DNA from: a virus
IMG/VR virus record: IMGVR_UViG_3300013307_000047
Span: 1-24,736 of that record
Strand: one strand, 5' to 3'
Length of the DNA stretch: 24,736 nucleotides
Position 1 is the stretch's first letter; each line of letters starts with the position of its first letter. Under the pieces are notes generated by a model. That model had not been told where the DNA came from. It was given only the letters and a program-made list of their open reading frames with translations, and made no database searches. Of the stretch, positions 14,457 through 21,927 are shown piece after piece. The position numbers and the translations under genes were made by a program.

Positions 14457-14478
14457 AACCGCCTTCTGGCGGTTTTTT
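14457..14478 (+). terminator. Terminator-like hairpin before the large fibre gene
   Basis: AACCGCC and GGCGGTT form a 7-bp stem with a TTCT loop and run into six T. The ribosome binding site of the large fibre gene (GTGGAG) begins about six bases later. Confidence 0.75.
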
Positions 14479-14499
14479 GTTGCGTGGAGATCCATAAAG

Positions 14500-17400
14500 A
14501 TGGCAACAAACTGGAATGCGGTTTTAGCAAATATTAATAATTCTTCCGATATTCTGGCAATTTTAAGGAAAGTTCTAGGATTGCTTGATGGTAAAGTTGA
14601 TTCAACAAAGATCGATGAAATTATTAATGATCTTTCAAATATGAAAATAGATGTAGATACAGCTTTAACTAATGTTGTATCTGCTTTATCTGAGTTTAAT
14701 AATGAATCACAAGAAGCAATTCAAGAAGTTATTTCTGCCGGTTTAATGGAAGGTTTTGGAACTGAAGCTGAGCTTCTAGCCTCTCGCCCAACAGTGCTTA
14801 AAAAGTATGCTAAAGCAGAGGATACAAAAGTTGTTTGGTTTTGGAATAAACCAGAAGGTTCACCTGAAGGTAATTATTGGACCAAATCAGGATTAAGCGA
14901 GCTAGAACAAGCTAAAGCAGATGCAACTTTCAAGGCTAATGCAGCCGAAGCTAATGCAAACACATATACCGATAATTTATTTACAAATTCAATAGCTGAT
15001 AATATTTTGATGCCAGCTCGCATAAAGAATTTGGGAGTAATGGGCACGCGATTTAACAAAGCCATTAAAAGCATCTCATTGCATGGAGATTTTAGCGGCA
15101 AGTTAATTACTATTGCATTAGTATCATATGCCGAGGATATTTTTACCATTGTATTAGCTCGCCCAGATTCTTTAGATGAGCAGATGACATCAACCAACTC
15201 AAAAGTTGTTGCACGCTTCACGGGTGCTGTAACTTTTTCAGGTGTTCAAATTCTCAAATTAGAGTCTTATAGTAATCTTTCTGCTGATATTGGCGGGGAA
15301 ATTGTTATTGATTTTAATGGATTACTTAAAACAGATGCTTTAAACAACACATATATTGCTTCAGATCGCCTATTAGACAACCGGGCCATTATTGATTTGA
15401 ATGGCCAATATGGTGAAATTAAAGAGATCAAAACAAACATCTTAAACCTTGATGTTAAAACCAATACGATTAAGTCATATGTTGATGTGTCGGGTGGGAT
15501 AATTTTCACAAAAGATGATCCGACCATTAACAGTACACGTTTAAGAATCAATCAGGCTGTTAAAAATATTTCTTTGAGTGGTGATCATAATGGCAAATTA
15601 ATGGCACTTGCAGCCATGTCATGGGTGGCTGCCACTAATACGTTTACTTTAGTCATTGCAAGACCCGATTCATTAAATGAATCAATGTCTGCAGCCAGCA
15701 ATACCAAATTTGTATCGAGATTTTCTGGTGTAATCACTTTTGCTGGTGTTCAGACACTGACATTGACGCCTTACGGTAATACTACTGCTGAAATTGCTGG
15801 AACAATTACAATTGACTTTGATAAATTACTTCAAAGTGATTTGCTTGTTGCAGACTATATTGCTAGTGACCGTTTGTTCTTAACACGAGAAATTATTGAC
15901 TTAAACGGTCAATACCCGGTAATCAAGCAATTAAAAAATGATAGAGATGCACAAGGCGTACGGGTTGACGACTTGAGCTTGGTTGTAGGGACTGATGTTG
16001 CTAAAAACAAACTCTTGAATGCAACTATTCAAGAAATTGTTTTCTTTAAAGATCTGCCTACAGGCTATTTAAATGCAGCTGCTTTGTTTTATGGTTCTGG
16101 TGGGGTGATCAACCTACAAATTTACAACTCGGCAGATAAAACAAGCAAAGGTACATTGTGGGCCGCTGGCACAGGAACAATTAAAAGCAACAAAGCTACA
16201 ATCATGTTTGACCAGGGTTATGCAGTAGTTGATCTTAATAACTATGTTCCTGATAACACGGGTGCAGCATTGTTGGCTGATAACGCAACATACAATACAC
16301 GAGGCATAACACGTGCAAAGATCCGAACAGGATTATTAAATAATACAGTCTTTGAAAGGTATTCGGGGCAATTCGTTGATACTGGTACTTTCCATTTGCC
16401 GTGGGACTACGTAAACCGTGGTTTTAAGTTCTATGTGAAAGGTGATATTGCTGATACAGACTATTACTTGCCCGGGGTGTTGATCTGGACATTTAGCAAT
16501 AATAAATATGTTTTGACTTATCAAATTCGTAAAATGATGGCAGTTGACCAGATAGTTACTGCTGGTACAGCGGTCTATAGTGGCACTATTTCTTTCGATA
16601 ACTTAAGTGATATTAAAGGTATTGTATCAATTGATGCAAAACAGATTAATAATCACCCGCTTGAAGCCCAGATTGAATTTGACTTCAATTGGCTCGAGTA
16701 TCGCACCGATTATAACAATAATATTACACCTTACTTTTTTAATAACACCTCCTTTACTTATGCAACCAAAGGATTTGATATTAAAAAGTTGCGTAGGGCA
16801 TCGAAAGAACGCTTTTCTGCAACAGGTGGACTCACTAAATACGCTTCTTTAAAGGAGGCAGTGAGTTTAGGAGCCAAGGATATCTTTGCGATTGGAGGTA
16901 ATTTATTTAAGTCGATCAAACCGATGTTAACTAGCAAGACCGAAATCGTTTGTCTAAATAATTCACCGAAGCTTTTGTCTAGAAAGACTAAAGAGAAGGC
17001 TTATGATTTTTACTACAAACAAAAGAGAACACGTTTAGAAATCATTGATGCTGACGATAACTTTTACTTTGTGAATAGCGATGTAATTTTTAAAACTCCT
17101 CATCCAATGAAGCAAACGTGGACGGAAGTTGGCTCAGTGAGTGCAGCAGACTTTGTTGTATTTGATGTAAGTGCTAATAAATACTACTCGATTCCTAATC
17201 GATCTGAAGTGTTCACGAAAGAAGTATTAGTGGTCGATAGCATTTTTCAGGCCCGACTTACTTACGATGATGAACTATTTATCATCGCCGTGATTGGTGG
17301 GAATAAATCAATTCTGATCACTGAAAATACGCAAACCGCCCTTCGTACTTTTAATTTCAATGGCTCGACGGGAACGCGTTACACGTTCGGTGCTGGTGTG

Positions 17401-18207
17401 AATGTCGTGAAAGATTGGTGTATGAGTCATTACAAGAACATCATGTTTGTGTCGGATTATGACAGCGGTGTAAACGGTGTGCGTGGCACGACTGGTGGGC
17501 AAAAATGCTATGTGTCATTAGATAACGGCTATACATTCACGAAATGTTTTGACTTTACGGGTAATGATTGGTCAAAAGTAATTAATGCGTCAAACATTAC
17601 AAGTTTTGGCCCAGCTCAAGCGCATATTCATGCTGTGACATATGATCCAAAGCAGAATGTCGTGTGGATCGTTACAGGTGACGGTGCTGTATCTTCTGAT
17701 AATTCATCGTTCTTTTGGTCGCGCGATTTGGGACAAACATGGACCCATAAGCGCACAACACTGGCTGACAATGGCGCTCGTAGTCAGATGATCATGGCGC
17801 TTCCATTCGATGGGTGCGTGGCTTTTGGTAGTGATGACTCAAATCTTAATGGACTTGGTGTTATCACATACGATGGCGATGAGATGGTTCACGAAGTTGT
17901 AAAGAACTATGCAAATAAAAGTGTCTTGCTGAGTTTTGCCCGGAGTACCTGGGCAAGACCGACAAGCCCGGTGAAATATATGTCATTTGGCAAAGATGCT
18001 CAGCAAACATCGGATCCCGATGCTAAGTCTTTCGTTGTAGCATCAGCGAATGGTTATACATGGGAAATGATTTGGGAAGATAACAATAAAGATATTTATG
18101 GAAATGTATTTTCTTACGATGACAGTGACGGAAAAGTCTACATCTCACTTGATGGTCTCACACCCTATAAAGAACGGGTACTTATTATAAGTACTGGTTT
18201 TATCTAA
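14500..18207 (+). CDS. Large tail fibre/spike with repeats and Asp-box C-terminus
   Basis: At 1235 residues this is the largest protein here and the likely receptor-binding or capsule-recognising fibre. Residues 1-60 (MATNWNAVLANINNSSDILA…) are an attachment segment seen in Acinetobacter prophage fibres. Residues 85-150 contain FGTEAELLASRPTV and VWFWNKPEGSPEGNYWT, a small adaptor-like domain. Residues about 172-311 and 344-479 are tandem copies sharing VLARPDSL / VIARPDSL, YIASDRL and IIDLNGQY. More distant copies may follow to residue 750. The C-terminal part, from about 870, contains Asp-box-like motifs SLDNGYTF (1006-1013) and SRDLGQTW (1074-1081), suggesting a beta-propeller. No catalytic residues can be assigned. 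GTGGAG precedes ATG 14500. Confidence 0.8.
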   Translation: MATNWNAVLANINNSSDILAILRKVLGLLDGKVDSTKIDEIINDLSNMKIDVDTALTNVVSALSEFNNESQEAIQEVISAGLMEGFGTEAELLASRPTVLKKYAKAEDTKVVWFWNKPEGSPEGNYWTKSGLSELEQAKADATFKANAAEANANTYTDNLFTNSIADNILMPARIKNLGVMGTRFNKAIKSISLHGDFSGKLITIALVSYAEDIFTIVLARPDSLDEQMTSTNSKVVARFTGAVTFSGVQILKLESYSNLSADIGGEIVIDFNGLLKTDALNNTYIASDRLLDNRAIIDLNGQYGEIKEIKTNILNLDVKTNTIKSYVDVSGGIIFTKDDPTINSTRLRINQAVKNISLSGDHNGKLMALAAMSWVAATNTFTLVIARPDSLNESMSAASNTKFVSRFSGVITFAGVQTLTLTPYGNTTAEIAGTITIDFDKLLQSDLLVADYIASDRLFLTREIIDLNGQYPVIKQLKNDRDAQGVRVDDLSLVVGTDVAKNKLLNATIQEIVFFKDLPTGYLNAAALFYGSGGVINLQIYNSADKTSKGTLWAAGTGTIKSNKATIMFDQGYAVVDLNNYVPDNTGAALLADNATYNTRGITRAKIRTGLLNNTVFERYSGQFVDTGTFHLPWDYVNRGFKFYVKGDIADTDYYLPGVLIWTFSNNKYVLTYQIRKMMAVDQIVTAGTAVYSGTISFDNLSDIKGIVSIDAKQINNHPLEAQIEFDFNWLEYRTDYNNNITPYFFNNTSFTYATKGFDIKKLRRASKERFSATGGLTKYASLKEAVSLGAKDIFAIGGNLFKSIKPMLTSKTEIVCLNNSPKLLSRKTKEKAYDFYYKQKRTRLEIIDADDNFYFVNSDVIFKTPHPMKQTWTEVGSVSAADFVVFDVSANKYYSIPNRSEVFTKEVLVVDSIFQARLTYDDELFIIAVIGGNKSILITENTQTALRTFNFNGSTGTRYTFGAGVNVVKDWCMSHYKNIMFVSDYDSGVNGVRGTTGGQKCYVSLDNGYTFTKCFDFTGNDWSKVINASNITSFGPAQAHIHAVTYDPKQNVVWIVTGDGAVSSDNSSFFWSRDLGQTWTHKRTTLADNGARSQMIMALPFDGCVAFGSDDSNLNGLGVITYDGDEMVHEVVKNYANKSVLLSFARSTWARPTSPVKYMSFGKDAQQTSDPDAKSFVVASANGYTWEMIWEDNNKDIYGNVFSYDDSDGKVYISLDGLTPYKERVLIISTGFI
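15013..15432 (+). repeat. Fibre internal repeat, copy 1
   Basis: It encodes about 140 residues running from ARIKNLGVMG to GQYGEIKEIK, with the shared marks ARPDSL, RFTGAVTFSGVQIL, IDFNGLL, YIASDRL and IIDLNGQY. Copy 2 has the same marks in the same order. The boundaries are approximate. Confidence 0.7.
15529..15936 (+). repeat. Fibre internal repeat, copy 2
   Basis: It encodes about 136 residues from NSTRLRINQAVKNISL to GQYPVIKQLK. It matches copy 1 at ARPDSL, RFSGVITFAGVQTL, IDFDKLL, YIASDRL and IIDLNGQY. The nucleotide sequence has diverged more than the protein, so this is an old duplication. Confidence 0.7.
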
Positions 18208-18208
18208 T

Positions 18209-18231
18209 AAGCACCTTCGGGTGCTTTTTTT
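18209..18231 (+). terminator. Terminator after the large fibre gene
   Basis: AAGCACC and GGTGCTT form a 7-bp stem with a TTCG tetraloop and run into seven T, directly after the fibre stop. Confidence 0.8.
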
Positions 18232-18268
18232 ATTGCTATTCCAATGATGGATTGGACAGTGAACAACT

Positions 18269-18289
18269 ACCGCTTCTAGCGGTTTTTTT
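18269..18289 (+). terminator. Second terminator-like hairpin before the holin
   Basis: ACCGC and GCGGT flank TTCTA and are followed by seven T. The holin ribosome binding site (CTGGAGAAA) comes within a few bases. Together with the hairpin at 18209 it makes a tandem pair between fibre and lysis genes. Confidence 0.65.
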
Positions 18290-18306
18290 ATTTTCTGGAG
18301 AAATAA

Positions 18307-18696
18307 ATGGAACCAGTTTCCACTAGCGGTTTAACAGCATTATTAAAATTTTATGGTGCAGCAATTATGGTGACTTTAGCGGTCGCTTTAGTTGCAGCAG
18401 TTGTATTGATGACACGTATGCCACGCTCACCTCAAGAATGGGCTGTAGGGCTCATTTGCACGGTTGTATCAAGTTTGGCTGGTGGTTCATTCATCATTGT
18501 GAAGTGGGGCCTTCATGAATGGATTACTGATATTTGGGGGATGATGGCACTAGGTGGATTCTTCTTTGTTTGTGGTATTCCCGGTTGGGCTTTAGTTCGG
18601 TGGACGTTTAACTTTATAAATAAACAAGAAGGAAAGACGATTATTGAAGTAATCAAAGAAGTTAAGAAAGCCAGAAATGATATCGAAAACAGTTAA
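18307..18696 (+). CDS. Holin (three membrane segments)
   Basis: This 129-residue membrane protein has three hydrophobic segments at about residues 12-37, 45-69 and 75-100, and a Lys-rich cytoplasmic tail (FINKQEGKTIIEVIKEVKKARND). It is encoded directly before the endolysin. Length, topology and context fit a class I holin that forms inner-membrane lesions and lets the endolysin out. The sequence resembles putative holins of Acinetobacter prophages. CTGGAG lies 7 bases before ATG 18307. No separate antiholin or dual start is evident. Confidence 0.75.
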   Translation: MEPVSTSGLTALLKFYGAAIMVTLAVALVAAVVLMTRMPRSPQEWAVGLICTVVSSLAGGSFIIVKWGLHEWITDIWGMMALGGFFFVCGIPGWALVRWTFNFINKQEGKTIIEVIKEVKKARNDIENS

Positions 18697-18698
18697 TG

Positions 18699-18719
18699 CC
18701 GCCTTCGGGCGGTTTTTTT
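18699..18719 (+). terminator. Hairpin/T-tract between holin and endolysin
   Basis: CCGCC and GGCGG flank a TTCG tetraloop and run into seven T, three bases after the holin stop. The endolysin ribosome binding site (TTTTAGGAAAAG) follows immediately. Confidence 0.7.
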
Positions 18720-18736
18720 ATTTTAGGAAAAGTGAT

Positions 18737-19315
18737 ATGAACTTTAGTAACTTACAGAAAACCCTTGGTGTTGCAGTCGATGGAAAAATAGGACGTGGCA
18801 CTCTTACCGCTTTATTTAAGAAACTAGGAGCAAATCAAAGCCGAGCTGAAGAACTTGCTTTAGCTGCAAATGTGCATTTAAAAGAATATGCAATTTTGTA
18901 TAACGAGTTACGGTTTGCTCATTTCATAGCTCAGCTTACACATGAGTCAGGTAACTTTCGATACATGGAAGAAATAGCATCTGGTGCAGCATACGAGGGG
19001 CGAAATGATCTAGGCAATATTATGGCTGGTGATGGCGTTCGCTTTAAAGGGCGTGGACCAATCCAATTGACCGGACGTGCGAACTATCAAAAATATGGCC
19101 GAGCATTAGGTTTTGATTTTGAGGCTCATCCTGAACTTGTCGCTATTCCAAGTATTGGTTTACTAGTTGCCAGTAAATTTTGGGTAAACAATGGCCTAAA
19201 TGAGCTTGCTGATCGTGATGACATTTTGACAATCACGCGCCGTATCAATGGCGGTACAAATGGCTTGGATGATCGAAAAGCCAATCTAGCTAAAATTAAA
19301 AGTTGGATGTCATGA
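18737..19315 (+). CDS. Endolysin, glycoside hydrolase family 19
   Basis: This 192-residue muralytic enzyme starts at ATG 18737 (MNFSNLQKTLGV) with AGGAAA upstream. The longer frame to 18677 would run back through the holin end and the hairpin and is rejected. Residues 5-30 look like a short peptidoglycan-binding-type segment (GVAVDGKIGRGTLTALF). The GH19 (chitinase-like) lysozyme core has AQLTHESGNFRYMEE, with the likely catalytic Glu70 and a second acid near 78-79. It also has RFKGRGPIQLTGRANYQKYG and the C-terminal TRRINGGTNGLDDR. It cuts the glycan of peptidoglycan. No signal peptide is visible, so export depends on the holin. It overlaps the next ATG by four bases. Confidence 0.88.
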   Translation: MNFSNLQKTLGVAVDGKIGRGTLTALFKKLGANQSRAEELALAANVHLKEYAILYNELRFAHFIAQLTHESGNFRYMEEIASGAAYEGRNDLGNIMAGDGVRFKGRGPIQLTGRANYQKYGRALGFDFEAHPELVAIPSIGLLVASKFWVNNGLNELADRDDILTITRRINGGTNGLDDRKANLAKIKSWMS

Positions 19316-19410
19316 AAGCTTTAATAGTGCTGAGCATGCTGTTATCAGGATGCACAGCTCATACGATCAATAGCAATGTGAATATAGGCATTTGTGTAAA
19401 AGCCCTCTAA
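19312..19410 (+). CDS. Tiny lipoprotein (possible outer-membrane spanin)
   Basis: This is a 32-residue reading frame whose ATG overlaps the endolysin stop (ATGA). It begins MKALIVLSMLLSGC, a complete lipoprotein signal with lipobox LLSGC cut before Cys14. A mature peptide of only 19 residues is left (from CTAHTINSNVN). Position after holin and endolysin is that of Rz1-type outer-membrane spanin lipoproteins. It lacks the usual Pro-rich stretch, and no inner-membrane partner is visible. The stop codon lies in the loop of a terminator hairpin. The lipobox makes real coding likely; the spanin role is inference. Confidence 0.6.
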   Translation: MKALIVLSMLLSGCTAHTINSNVNIGICVKAL

Positions 19411-19428
19411 AGAGGGCCCTTATTTTTT
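19402..19428 (+). terminator. Terminator between lysis genes and the leftward operon
   Basis: GCCCTC and GAGGGC enclose TAAA, which contains the lipoprotein stop. A TTATTTTTT tract follows on the + strand. On the - strand the same hairpin is followed by four T, so it may act weakly in both directions. Confidence 0.7.
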
Positions 19429-19951
19429 AAAAAGAAAAACCTTTAGATAAATCTAGAATTTGAATATTTAAGAGTTTGCTGATTTGTTCTTGTTTAACTT
19501 GATCGTCCTTATTGTCTTCTGTCCATTGCCTTAAAGCTGCCAGAATCTCTTTACCAAACTCGCTAACTTGAAGTTGAAGTGTTTTATTCATTACATTCAT
19601 GTGCATGCTGAAATTATTTGCACTAGGCTGAATAAACTTAAACTTTTCTAAGGTTTCTTGTGCTTTTTGTCCTGTTATTTCATCACTACCTTCGTGAAGA
19701 TATGCGCATCTTAATGCATAAAAATCTGCACCACTTAGAAAGGTATATTCCGTCTGATCAGCTCCAATTTTGCGTGTGTAAACAGATTTAAGATATTTAT
19801 TAAACCAATTAATCATTCTCTTTTGTGAAGAATTTACGTTAGGTTCATCTATTTTCCCACAAATATCTGGTAAAGAAAGTGAAATGAACAATACTGAATA
19901 CCAGTTTTCTGTTTGAATTGATGTTTCTAATGCATTAATGAAATGATTCAT
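19427..19951 (-). CDS. Unrecognised third gene of the umuDC operon, RxxxxH motif
   Basis: I do not recognise a named family for this 174-residue protein. It is mostly helical. The N-terminal half has a SLPDICGKIDEP segment, then a basic region. Residues 71-90 read FLSGADFYALRCAYLHEGSD, giving Arg81-xxxx-His86, the spacing seen in HEPN-type RNases. The C-terminal 80 residues are helical and end KGFSF. Similar proteins with 'ALR..YLHEGS' are common as hypothetical proteins in proteobacteria. It starts 33 bases after the umuC stop with an AAGGAAT ribosome binding site, so it is probably co-transcribed. A nuclease role is a hypothesis based on one motif. Confidence 0.7.
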   Translation of the reverse strand: MNHFINALETSIQTENWYSVLFISLSLPDICGKIDEPNVNSSQKRMINWFNKYLKSVYTRKIGADQTEYTFLSGADFYALRCAYLHEGSDEITGQKAQETLEKFKFIQPSANNFSMHMNVMNKTLQLQVSEFGKEILAALRQWTEDNKDDQVKQEQISKLLNIQILDLSKGFSF

Positions 19952-19984
19952 TATTATTCCTTTTATAATTTATGAGATTGAATA

Positions 19985-21283
19985 TTAGCTTTTTATTATT
20001 AATAATTCATCAAACTTAAAAGGATTTCTGCTCAATTTATCCCGCGACATCGACCAGTTCCGACCAGGAATAAAACATGGTCCGACTCCTAATTTCTTCT
20101 TTCCAAACTTACTATGGATACCATCCATAGCCTGCATTAAACATTCCTTTTTCTCTATGTGTGCCAAGTCAGTGAGCAGGTCATATGTATGACCAACCTT
20201 GGGCTCTAGTCCTGTTAGTATTACGCCACATTTTTTATACCTAATGCCTTCTTTAAAGATATCTGACACCATTTTTACTGCTGCCCTTACGAAATCTGTT
20301 GCGCAATCTGTGGGTTCAGGAAATGCGCCAGTAATAGACTTATTATAAAAAGGGCTATTTGAGTCGAAAGGGTTTGACTGTACAAAAGCAATCATACATC
20401 CACATAGTAGCCCTTCATCACGTAGTCTTTTACAAGCATCTTGAGCATACATCGAGATAGCTTCTTTAAGATCATTCAGTTCTGTTACGCGGCCACCGAA
20501 AGACCTTGAAGCGACAATTTGTTTTTTTGATGGGGGAGTGTGCTCGATCTCAATGCATGAGATACCTTGTAATTCGTATATCGTCCTTGCCATCACAATT
20601 GAAAACTTTTTCTGCATCTCTCGAGGTTCAGCACAAGCTAGATCTAAAACATTGCTAATACCCATAGCTTGCAGCTTTTTTGAGTGCTTTCGGCCAACCC
20701 CCCAGACCTCACTTACATCTATTTGGGCAAAGTAATACTCTTTGTTGCAAGGGTCCATGTTCACGAGGTCGCAAACACCGTTAAACCCTTGATTTTTCTT
20801 AGCTATATGGTTGGATATTTTTGCTTCCGTCTTGCTGCGACCAATTCCTACGCACACGGGCAAACCAATCCATTTCCATATTTGCTGTCGCATTTGTTGC
20901 CCGACCTTTTCAAGATCGAAATTCTTTTCATAAGCAGAAAAATCAACAAAACACTCATCTATAGAGTATGGCTCAACTTCTTCATCAGTTACGTACGAGC
21001 TCAGAATCTTATGAAAACGTCTCGACATTTCTGCATACATTGCATAGTTGCTTGAAAGTACGATAACGCTATGCTTTTGAACTATGTCTTTAATTTGGAA
21101 TAACGGTACACCCATCTTTATATTTAAATTTTTCGACTCATTGCTACGCGCCACGGCGCATCCATCGTTATTGCTGAGCACAATAACGGGCTTATCATTC
21201 AAACTAGGATCAAAGACTCTCTCACATGAAACGTACATATTATTTACGTCAATCAAGAAAAAGACTTTGTTCTCATGTTTCAT
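19985..21283 (-). CDS. umuC: Error-prone DNA polymerase V catalytic subunit
   Basis: This 432-residue Y-family polymerase carries out translesion synthesis together with processed UmuD. Catalytic acids are visible: Asp12 in [14 protein letters not shown], and SIDECFVDF with Asp109 and Glu110. Further along are the [21 protein letters not shown] helix and the [12 protein letters not shown] helix-hairpin region. The little-finger domain ends in the C-terminal UmuC extension ([24 protein letters not shown]). Length is close to E. coli UmuC (about 420). The usual clamp-binding pentapeptide near residues 365-372 reads TYDLLTD, a weak match. Its ATG overlaps the umuD stop (ATGA), so it is coupled to umuD. 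Many Acinetobacter prophages and plasmids carry such operons. Confidence 0.93.
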   Translation of the reverse strand: MKHENKVFFLIDVNNMYVSCERVFDPSLNDKPVIVLSNNDGCAVARSNESKNLNIKMGVPLFQIKDIVQKHSVIVLSSNYAMYAEMSRRFHKILSSYVTDEEVEPYSIDECFVDFSAYEKNFDLEKVGQQMRQQIWKWIGLPVCVGIGRSKTEAKISNHIAKKNQGFNGVCDLVNMDPCNKEYYFAQIDVSEVWGVGRKHSKKLQAMGISNVLDLACAEPREMQKKFSIVMARTIYELQGISCIEIEHTPPSKKQIVASRSFGGRVTELNDLKEAISMYAQDACKRLRDEGLLCGCMIAFVQSNPFDSNSPFYNKSITGAFPEPTDCATDFVRAAVKMVSDIFKEGIRYKKCGVILTGLEPKVGHTYDLLTDLAHIEKKECLMQAMDGIHSKFGKKKLGVGPCFIPGRNWSMSRDKLSRNPFKFDELLIIKS

Positions 21284-21780
21284 GACTTATTTCTTATCAT
21301 TTTAATGATGCAGGTGACAACGCCCCAAATAAGCAGCTCTTGGCCTTCTTGTAGATAGATATTTTTATAATCTGGGTTTTCGGCTTTAAGCCATTGGCCT
21401 TTTTCATCAATCATCAGGCGCTTAACTGTAAAATCATTATCGATTAGTGCCACGACGATATCGCCGTGTTTAGCATCTAAGCTACGATCGACAATGAGCT
21501 CGTCATCAATGTCGATCCCTGCATTTAACATAGAAAGCGATGCTACTTTGACAATGAACGTTGCAGTTTCATTTTTTATTAGGTGCTCATTCATATCGAG
21601 CGCTTTGTCTATGTAATCTTGCGCTGGGCTGGGAAAGCCAGCGGAAATTTTTTCTAAAGCATAAGGGATAAGCATGTGAGTTGTTGGGACAACTTGCTTG
21701 AATAATAAGGCTTCAGATAAAACAGCGCCTTGAGTGAGGTACGGTTTTATATGGATGATGGATGGTGCAATTTCGCTCAT
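21280..21780 (-). CDS. umuD: UmuD-like S24 peptidase, polymerase V subunit
   Basis: This 167-residue protein starts at ATG 21780 ([12 protein letters not shown]), with GGGGA about 9 bases upstream. The frame is open to an ATG at 21810 and a TTG at 21816, but those lie within the palindrome just downstream of the predicted -10. The cleavage site is Ala47-Gly48 in [14 protein letters not shown]. Ser83 (SLSMLNAG) and Lys120 (FTVKRL) form the Ser-Lys dyad used in RecA-stimulated self-cleavage. About 47 residues precede the cut, against 24 in E. coli UmuD. The longer N-terminus could bind DNA, as described for Acinetobacter UmuDAb. It overlaps umuC by four bases. Confidence 0.88.
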   Translation of the reverse strand: MSEIAPSIIHIKPYLTQGAVLSEALLFKQVVPTTHMLIPYALEKISAGFPSPAQDYIDKALDMNEHLIKNETATFIVKVASLSMLNAGIDIDDELIVDRSLDAKHGDIVVALIDNDFTVKRLMIDEKGQWLKAENPDYKNIYLQEGQELLIWGVVTCIIKMIRNKS

Positions 21781-21794
21781 AGAATATCCCCTAA

Positions 21795-21817
21795 CTTGAA
21801 TTTGTAACATATTCAAG
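21795..21817 (-). promoter_or_regulatory. Palindromic operator for the umuDC operon
   Basis: Arms CTTGAAT and ATTCAAG are perfect. The inner TGT-A-ACA is also symmetric, leaving one mismatched pair around the central base. It lies just after the -10 and across the likely transcription start, the position of a repressor site. Acinetobacter lacks LexA and uses the UmuDAb repressor at TTGAA/TTCAA palindromes, so this is a likely DNA-damage operator. Confidence 0.75.
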
Positions 21818-21847
21818 ATGATATGCTAGAGCTTAGTTAAATTTCAA
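21818..21847 (-). promoter_or_regulatory. umuDC promoter
   Basis: Read leftward, the -35 TTGAAA (21842-21847) and the -10 TATCAT (21818-21823) each match five of six consensus bases and are 18 bases apart. The -10 abuts the palindromic operator. Confidence 0.65.
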
Positions 21848-21927
21848 ATTTAAAAACTTGTGGATAAATAATGACTAGTCGTAACTTGTCGCATCGACCA
21901 GTGTATTTGATCGGAAAATCAACGGTG

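Noticed and set aside
18677-18736. Longer start for the endolysin
   Set aside because: It would run through the holin end and the terminator-like hairpin. ATG 18737 has a ribosome binding site and a standard N-terminus.
20538-21305. Rightward open frames across umuC
   Set aside because: They are antisense to a gene with clear catalytic motifs and have no signals of their own.
21795-21810. Upstream ATG 21810 as umuD start
   Set aside because: It falls in the operator, just past the predicted -10, and would leave almost no leader. ATG 21780 has a GGGGA site.
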